A stretch of 11,219 nt of DNA, taken from contig DTUH01000158.1 in assembly GCA_012964265.1 (NCBI GenBank), positions 1-11,219 on the forward strand. Direction: 5' to 3'. A program made the position numbers and the translations under genes. Shown here piece after piece: positions 7,458-11,219 of the stretch. Below the pieces are notes generated by a model, which was not told where the DNA came from, searched no databases, and saw nothing but the letters and a program-made list of their open reading frames with translations. Numbering within the stretch: the first letter of the stretch is position 1; each line of letters begins with the position of its first letter. The stretch is from Candidatus Lambdaproteobacteria bacterium. GTDB taxonomy: Bacteria > SAR324 > NAC60-12.

Positions 7458-7496
7458 CAGCGGCTGAAAGCAATATTCCAGTTTTTTCCGGAAAAG

Positions 7497-7519
7497 TATC
7501 CGTTTTCATCCGCGAAAAT
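7497..7519 (+). repeat. 23-bp dispersed repeat, copy 2
   Basis: It starts TATCCGTTTTCATCCGCG and differs from copy 1 at two positions (G to T at 8, T to C at 17). It lies 62 bp downstream of copy 1 in the same orientation and 37 nt before the purB start, so it may be part of the purB leader. Confidence 0.6.
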
Positions 7520-7555
7520 TCTTAGCAAAATCCAACCTCCAACCAGCTACTAACC

Positions 7556-8974
7556 ATGATTCCCGATATTCTTGCTTTACGTTACGCCGGTGCTGAGATT
7601 TCTGTTATTTGGTCTCCGGAAGGAAAAGTACTTTTGGAACGTGAATTTTGGATTGCAGTCATGAAGGCACAACGGAATTTAGGCGTTGATATTCCGGAAT
7701 CCGCGATTGCGGATTATGAGAAAGTACTGGAGCAAGTTGACCTTGAAAGCATTGCGAAAAGAGAGCGGAAATTACGTCATGATGTAAAGTCGCGCATCGA
7801 AGAATTTTGTGAATTGGCGGGTCACGAACAGATTCATAAAGGCATGACGAGCAGGGATTTGACGGATAATGTTGAGCAATTGCAAATTTTACGATCGCTG
7901 CGTTTAGTAAGAAGCAAAGCTGTGGCTGTCCTGCATCAACTGGCGGAATGGAGTTTACGCAGTAAAGACATCATGCTGGTTGCACGCACCCACAATGTTC
8001 CTGCACAACCGACAACTTTGGGCAAGCGTCTGGCGATGTTCGGCGAAGAAATTTTGTTTGCGTTAAAACGACTCGATCATCTGATCGAACATTATCCGCT
8101 GCGTGGTTTGCAGGGCGCAGTTGGAACACGTCTTGATCAGTTGGTTTTGCTGAACGGCGACAAAAAAAAGGTGCGGCAGCTTAGTGAACAAATACTGAAG
8201 CATTTGGATTGCAGTGTGTCTTTCAATGCGGTGGGGCAGGTTTATCCGCGCAGCCTGGATGTGGAAACGGTACAGGCGTTGATTTCGCTCAGTTCCGGAA
8301 TTTCAAGTTTTGCGCGGACATTGCGTTTGATGGCAGGACAAGGTTTGGCAAGTGAAGGATTTCAGCAGGGCCAGGTTGGTTCTTCCGCAATGCCTCATAA
8401 AATGAACGCACGCACCTCAGAACGTATCAACGGTTTTCACCAAATCCTCAACGGTTACGGTACAATGCTTTCCGGATTGAGCGGCGATCAATGGAATGAG
8501 GGAGATGTTTCGTGTTCGGTAGTTCGGCGTGTGGCGCTTCCCGGAGCTTTTTTCGCAGCTGATGGTCAACTCGAAGCGGCTCTCACCGTGCTTTCGGAAA
8601 TGGGTTTTTATGAAAACGCAATTGCACAGGAATTAAAACAGTATCTGCCGTTTTTGGCATCCACCACTTTGCTGATGGAAGCAGTGCGTAGTGGCGGCGG
8701 GCGTGAAAGTGTGCACGAGGCAATCAAGGCACACGCGGTCGTGGTCGCGGAAGCACTGCGTAACGGTGAACAAAGTGAAAATGACTTAGCACAGCGACTT
8801 GCCGATGATGAACGGGTTCCTTTGGATTTGCAGGAAATTATGGCAGTGCTGAATGATCCGCAACGTTTTGCAGCATCGGCTCCGGAACAGGCAGAAAAAT
8901 TTGCGGAAGAAGTAGGAAAATGGACAAAACGCTTTCCGGAAGCCAAAGAGCTGGTTCCGGAAGCGTTGCTTTGA
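7556..8974 (+). CDS. purB: Adenylosuccinate lyase
   Basis: PurB cleaves SAICAR to AICAR plus fumarate, and adenylosuccinate to AMP plus fumarate, in purine synthesis. It belongs to the fumarase/aspartase superfamily and acts as a cytoplasmic homotetramer. The signature loop is GSSAMPHKMNARTSERI (275-291), with the catalytic serine in GSS. Other motifs are RHDV (74-77), HKGMTSRDLTDN (94-105) and ARTHNVPAQPTTLGKR (143-158), where H146 matches the second catalytic histidine. The 472 residues fit the longer class that begins MIPDILALRYAGAEI, which supports ATG 7556 although no Shine-Dalgarno is visible. It stands alone: no other pur gene is nearby, and it faces the FecR-like gene tail to tail with 10 nt between stops. 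Confidence 0.95.
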   Translation: MIPDILALRYAGAEISVIWSPEGKVLLEREFWIAVMKAQRNLGVDIPESAIADYEKVLEQVDLESIAKRERKLRHDVKSRIEEFCELAGHEQIHKGMTSRDLTDNVEQLQILRSLRLVRSKAVAVLHQLAEWSLRSKDIMLVARTHNVPAQPTTLGKRLAMFGEEILFALKRLDHLIEHYPLRGLQGAVGTRLDQLVLLNGDKKKVRQLSEQILKHLDCSVSFNAVGQVYPRSLDVETVQALISLSSGISSFARTLRLMAGQGLASEGFQQGQVGSSAMPHKMNARTSERINGFHQILNGYGTMLSGLSGDQWNEGDVSCSVVRRVALPGAFFAADGQLEAALTVLSEMGFYENAIAQELKQYLPFLASTTLLMEAVRSGGGRESVHEAIKAHAVVVAEALRNGEQSENDLAQRLADDERVPLDLQEIMAVLNDPQRFAASAPEQAEKFAEEVGKWTKRFPEAKELVPEALL

Positions 8975-8984
8975 GTGCGTCGAA

Positions 8985-9938
8985 TTACTCGGCAGATTGG
9001 TACTTCTTTAACTCAACTGTCTTGAGATGTGCAAGTCGTAAACGGGAATAAACTTCGATCAAAAACGGGCGAAGTTCATTGATGTCTTCATCATCCGAAA
9101 ATTCCGTGAAAAAATTCGTGTACACATCCAAAGCCGGAACGAGCAGTCCGTTATCTTTAAGCAGACCGGCATACATGAATCCGCTTTCATCTATACTTTG
9201 GAACTGACCTTTTTGTTTCTCGAACTTGGCCAGTTTCTTTCCGGAGAGTACCTTCAGGTTCGAGGGTTTGGTGGTGAAAGCCACCGTTCCGCTTCCATCC
9301 AAAACCTCAACAAAATATTTTTGTTTTTCGCTGATCGGCTTTATGCTGGCACGTACAATCTCATTCCCTGTTGACGGTACCTCATAAACAGCGGAATCTG
9401 TCCACGTTTTGGTTTTACGGTCCTTGGTTCCCAAGTGTAAGCGGTAAGCGTATTCAGCACCGGCAGATTCCCACGCCAGTTCCGAAAAATCCGCTGATAC
9501 TGTGTTTGTAGCCAATTTGAGGTTTATGCCTTCTTTTTTAACAGCGCGCCGCACAGTCGTGTATTTCTGTGTCTTTGAAAACTGCTTGGATAATCCCGAC
9601 AACAAACCGCCGCCGGAACTTGTTTCACCAAGACTTCCCTCTAGAACCTCTAAACCGTCGGCAGTAATCTTGACTTTGGAATTTGCGGTTAACAGCGTGG
9701 TTTCGTTCGTCTTTTGATTCAGAAACTTGATTGTACTATCTGCACCAATCCTGACCAAATAATTTTTATAGATAAATTTGTTTCGGCGTACTTTTTTCCA
9801 ACGTTTCCCTTTTTTGCTGTATTCGATTTTTCCCTGGATTTCAACCAGCATTCCCACAGGGATTTTTTTTGCTAAAGCCGGCTGCAGTGCAAAGGCTGAA
9901 AGAAAAAGTACTAAAGTGATTAATTTTATGAAACGCAT
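8985..9938 (-). CDS. Secreted FecR-like domain protein of unknown function
   Basis: A 317-residue protein with a clear signal peptide: MRFIKLITLVLFLSAFALQPALA, cut probably after A23. No lipobox cysteine is present, so it should be a soluble periplasmic or outer-face protein. Residues 27-103 read like a FecR-type beta domain: GMLVEIQGKIEYSKKGKRW, then LVRIGADSTIKFL and SKVKITADGLEVLEGSL. A Gly/Ser-rich hinge follows (107-116). Residues 148-225 have the pattern of an Ig/FnIII-like domain (ELAWESAGAEYAYRLHLG). The C-terminus (250-312) looks helical and TPR-like (YAGLLKDNGLLVPALDVY). Similar architectures occur in envelope proteins of Gram-negative bacteria; no partner is visible here, and there is no sigma factor or TonB receptor, so classic FecR signalling is unlikely. 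The start is firm: AGGAGG lies 4 nt before ATG 9938. Domain calls are by eye. Confidence 0.82.
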   Translation of the reverse strand: MRFIKLITLVLFLSAFALQPALAKKIPVGMLVEIQGKIEYSKKGKRWKKVRRNKFIYKNYLVRIGADSTIKFLNQKTNETTLLTANSKVKITADGLEVLEGSLGETSSGGGLLSGLSKQFSKTQKYTTVRRAVKKEGINLKLATNTVSADFSELAWESAGAEYAYRLHLGTKDRKTKTWTDSAVYEVPSTGNEIVRASIKPISEKQKYFVEVLDGSGTVAFTTKPSNLKVLSGKKLAKFEKQKGQFQSIDESGFMYAGLLKDNGLLVPALDVYTNFFTEFSDDEDINELRPFLIEVYSRLRLAHLKTVELKKYQSAE

Positions 9939-9942
9939 GGTG

Positions 9943-9948
9943 CCTCCT
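9943..9948 (-). promoter_or_regulatory. Consensus Shine-Dalgarno of the FecR-like gene
   Basis: AGGAGG on the minus strand is followed by CACC and ATG 9938. It is the strongest ribosome site in the window and fixes the start of the secreted protein. Confidence 0.75.
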
Positions 9949-9985
9949 GCGGTTTAGATTAAAAAAAGTAATATTATTAACAATT

Positions 9986-10003
9986 GCCTTATAAATGTAA
10001 GGC
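9986..10003. repeat. Short perfect inverted repeat upstream of the FecR-like gene
   Basis: GCCTTA (9986-9991), a 6-nt spacer and TAAGGC (9998-10003) form a perfect inverted repeat 48-65 nt before ATG 9938. It could be an operator half-site pair or a small leader hairpin. The rest of the 226-nt spacer 9939-10164 is AT-rich; I see no gene and no convincing -35/-10 pair in it. Confidence 0.4.
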
Positions 10004-10164
10004 TAACACAGCTTTCACGAACAGGCAATCACCTGCTATGATGCTCAATCTTCCTGTATCAATCAAGCTGAAAAATCATTTTTTTTATACAATTTTCAAA
10101 TAGAAATTTACGATTTTAGTGTGACTGAAAATTGTTACCGAAAAATTTTATCCACTGTTCCACA

Positions 10165-10968
10165 TTAAGAAATAATTTCTACAGGCATTCCGACTTCCAA
10201 CTTTCCCTTTATTGTCGCTATCAGATTCTGGCCAAACATTACATTGCCACTTTGTTTTCGGTAAGTTGCCAAAGTACGCAGGGGTTCTTTTCCGGAAAAT
10301 TCTCCAGTTTCCGGATCAACTGTAGTGAGGATGCAACGTGAACATGGTTTTACTACTTGAAATTCACACTCGCCAATTATGATTTTTTTCCAACTGTCTT
10401 CCTCATAGGGCTTCGTATTATTCACAACAAGATTTGGACGAAAGCGCTTCATCGCCACAGGTTCCGGAAGCCTGTTGTTAAGGTCATTTAAGGATGCTTC
10501 AGAAATCAGTAGCAAAGGGTAAGCATCTGAAAACGCAGCTTGATATTCACCTACCGCGAAATCCGGATCCACCGGACGATTACTGTGATCCGGCATAAAA
10601 ACAATTTTACAACTCTTTCCCAAATACCCACTGATCCACAATCCTGATTGCGGATCGGCAGTCCATGCCTCACAATGGTCACCCCAGATTTCAACTTCTT
10701 GAGCCTCACCTTCTGTGGGAGACAAAGACAGGCATAACTCGGACATACCCGGCGCATTCAAAGTCAGTGTTTGACCGACAAGTTCTGTGTTTATCAAAGC
10801 CATTCTCGGGATGGTTCTTTGTGTCATAAATTTACCAGAATCATCCACAACCATCCAACGCCGGTCATATACCAATCCTCTCCGATCAAGCATGGCGCTT
10901 TCCAGAGTTATTCCAGCCGCTGATTTTAGCGGGTAGATATTGAGTTGACTTAAAACTGGTTGCGGCAT
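10165..10968 (-). CDS. MOSC-domain protein of the YcbX/mARC type
   Basis: These proteins bind a molybdenum cofactor and reduce N-hydroxylated compounds; E. coli YcbX and mitochondrial mARC are the best-known relatives. The N-terminal MOSC_N beta barrel spans about 5-110 (LNIYPLKSAAGI, then DRRGLVYDRRWMVVD at 28-42). The MOSC domain spans about 130-266, with MKRFRPNLVV (173-182) and KPCSRCILTTVDPETG (207-222). One of C209/C212 should be the Mo ligand, by analogy with mARC. At 267 residues it lacks the C-terminal 2Fe-2S ferredoxin domain of E. coli YcbX, so it would need a separate electron donor, as mARC does; none is visible here. ATG 10968 has no Shine-Dalgarno and follows a long hairpin (10979-11020). 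The true substrate cannot be told from sequence. Confidence 0.9.
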   Translation of the reverse strand: MPQPVLSQLNIYPLKSAAGITLESAMLDRRGLVYDRRWMVVDDSGKFMTQRTIPRMALINTELVGQTLTLNAPGMSELCLSLSPTEGEAQEVEIWGDHCEAWTADPQSGLWISGYLGKSCKIVFMPDHSNRPVDPDFAVGEYQAAFSDAYPLLLISEASLNDLNNRLPEPVAMKRFRPNLVVNNTKPYEEDSWKKIIIGECEFQVVKPCSRCILTTVDPETGEFSGKEPLRTLATYRKQSGNVMFGQNLIATIKGKLEVGMPVEIIS

Positions 10969-10978
10969 TATTAGTTTT

Positions 10979-11020
10979 TGCTGACGGTTTCATAAAAACC
11001 ATGAAACCCATATGTCAGCA
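10979..11020 (-). promoter_or_regulatory. Long hairpin just upstream of the MOSC gene
   Basis: Two stacked perfect stems pair: TGCTGAC (10979-10985) with GTCAGCA (11014-11020), and GGTTTCAT (10986-10993) with ATGAAACC (11001-11008). They give 15 paired bases around a 7-nt loop with a single 5-nt bulge (11009-11013). It lies between the stop of the right-edge gene (11046) and the MOSC start (10968), 10 nt from that start. No T tract follows on either strand, so a standard intrinsic terminator is unlikely. An operator, mRNA-processing site or leader hairpin is possible. Confidence 0.55.
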
Positions 11021-11045
11021 TTCCAGGACGGTCAAGCTTCAATCT

Positions 11046-11219
11046 TCAGGCACTAACAAAGTTCAAAAGGTGACGTTGGGGAAAAACCAAATGAATATCT
11101 CCGGAGCACTCCTTATTATCCAGATAAAAGGGAATGACAACATACTCCTCAGCCTGAACAATTCCCTGCAGAAAACCCAGTTGCAGGATATGACGACAGC
11201 GCGCTACTTTTAATTTGGC
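11046..11219 (-). CDS. 3' end of a gene cut by the right edge
   Basis: An open frame enters from the right edge on the minus strand and runs 57 codons to TGA 11048..11046. The peptide begins AKLKVARCRHILQLGF and ends with EEYVVIPFYLDNKECSGD followed by IHLVFPQRHLLNFVSA. The alternation of hydrophobic and polar residues looks like real protein, and codon use resembles that of neighbouring genes. The end loosely recalls the beta-strand/proline pattern of the CheC/FliM-like fold (strand, GDIHLVFP, helix), but this is weak and by eye. It is upstream of the MOSC gene on the same strand with 77 nt between. The overlapping plus-strand frame 11001-11213 gives a less protein-like sequence and is rejected. 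Confidence 0.55.
   Translation of the reverse strand, partial: AKLKVARCRHILQLGFLQGIVQAEEYVVIPFYLDNKECSGDIHLVFPQRHLLNFVSA

Larger units (their letters stand above)
7205..7555. other. 351-nt non-coding stretch between trpS and purB, filled with repeats
   Basis: I see no credible gene here. It holds a 76-bp imperfect inverted repeat (7246-7321), a short perfect inverted repeat ATTATTC-AG-GAATAAT (7420-7435), two copies of a 23-bp repeat (7435-7457 and 7497-7519), an 11-bp palindrome TCAGCGGCTGA (7457-7467) and one TCCGGA site inside TTTTCCGGAAAA (7484-7495). No intrinsic terminator with a T tract follows trpS. The purB promoter must lie here, but I could not find convincing boxes. Confidence 0.6.
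288..11105. repeat. Highly iterated palindrome TCCGGA, 37 copies dispersed through the window
   Basis: Hand-counted copies start at 288, 483, 679, 701, 875, 1114, 1291, 1485, 1565, 1886, 2040, 2071, 2835, 3161, 3248, 3411, 3697, 4103, 4220, 6490, 6754, 6962, 7133, 7487, 7615, 7693, 8294, 8471, 8881, 8935, 8956, 9240, 10291, 10310, 10463, 10562 and 11100. At about 45% GC two or three are expected. About 32 of 37 have A or T before the core and about 32 have A or T after it, giving WTCCGGAW. Copies occur in genes on both strands and between genes, but none in 4226-6489. Confidence 0.8.

Noticed and set aside
7435..7519. CRISPR array from the repeated 23-mer
   Set aside because: There are only two copies, not identical, with one 39-nt gap that is not spacer-like, and no cas gene.
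8608..8946. 112-codon minus-strand ORF inside purB
   Set aside because: It is a shadow of the purB frame, low in complexity (Ser/Ala/Lys rich), with no ribosome site.
10090..10134. Inverted repeat CAATTTTC / GAAAATTG downstream of the MOSC gene as a terminator
   Set aside because: The arms are only 8 bp, very AT-rich and 29 nt apart; such pairing is expected by chance in this spacer.
11001..11213. 70-codon plus-strand ORF at the right edge
   Set aside because: It overlaps the hairpin and runs opposite to a better minus-strand frame; composition is not protein-like, and there is no ribosome site.
1..11219. Mobile element, defence island or prophage
   Set aside because: All recognised genes are housekeeping or envelope genes; there is no transposase, integrase, nuclease, methylase or phage protein, and no tRNA that could mark an attachment site.

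Overview
The window is 11.2 kb of ordinary bacterial chromosome. It carries tightly packed housekeeping genes, one secreted protein of unknown role, one MOSC-domain oxidoreductase and two genes cut by the window edges. GC is moderate, roughly 45% by eye. The organism is probably Gram-negative and makes menaquinone: there are four men genes, MenB is very close to the bicarbonate-dependent gammaproteobacterial type, and a FecR-like secreted protein is present. Several genes have strong Shine-Dalgarno sites (AAAGGAG before the gene at the left edge, AGGAGG before the FecR-like gene), which argues against Bacteroidota. I cannot name the phylum with confidence.

Left half, minus strand: menB, menA, menC and menE form one compact operon (5315 down to 156). 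Genes overlap by 4 nt (menB/menA) and 1 nt (menC/menE) and are 2 nt apart at menA/menC. MenC makes o-succinylbenzoate, MenE activates it with CoA, MenB closes the ring to 1,4-dihydroxy-2-naphthoyl-CoA, and MenA prenylates the naphthoate. MenF, MenD, MenH, the thioesterase and the final methyltransferase are not in the window. MenE carries an extra C-terminal region of about 285 residues that I do not recognise. Downstream of menE lie only the first 11 codons of another minus-strand gene.

Middle, plus strand: divergent from menB across a 197-nt AT-rich spacer, rplU, rpmA and trpS form a second operon. Then comes a 351-nt non-coding stretch holding an imperfect inverted repeat and two copies of a 23-bp repeat, followed by purB (adenylosuccinate lyase).

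Right part, minus strand: a secreted FecR-like protein converges on purB with only 10 nt between stop codons. A MOSC protein of the YcbX/mARC type lies upstream of it. At the far right edge is the last 57 codons of a further minus-strand gene, separated from the MOSC gene by a long hairpin.

The most striking signal is not a gene. The palindrome TCCGGA occurs 37 times by hand count, against about two or three expected from base composition. In menE it falls equally in all three codon frames, so the pressure acts on the DNA rather than on the protein. It looks like a highly iterated palindrome, comparable in kind to cyanobacterial HIP1. I found no defence system, CRISPR array, transposase, phage gene, tRNA or rRNA.
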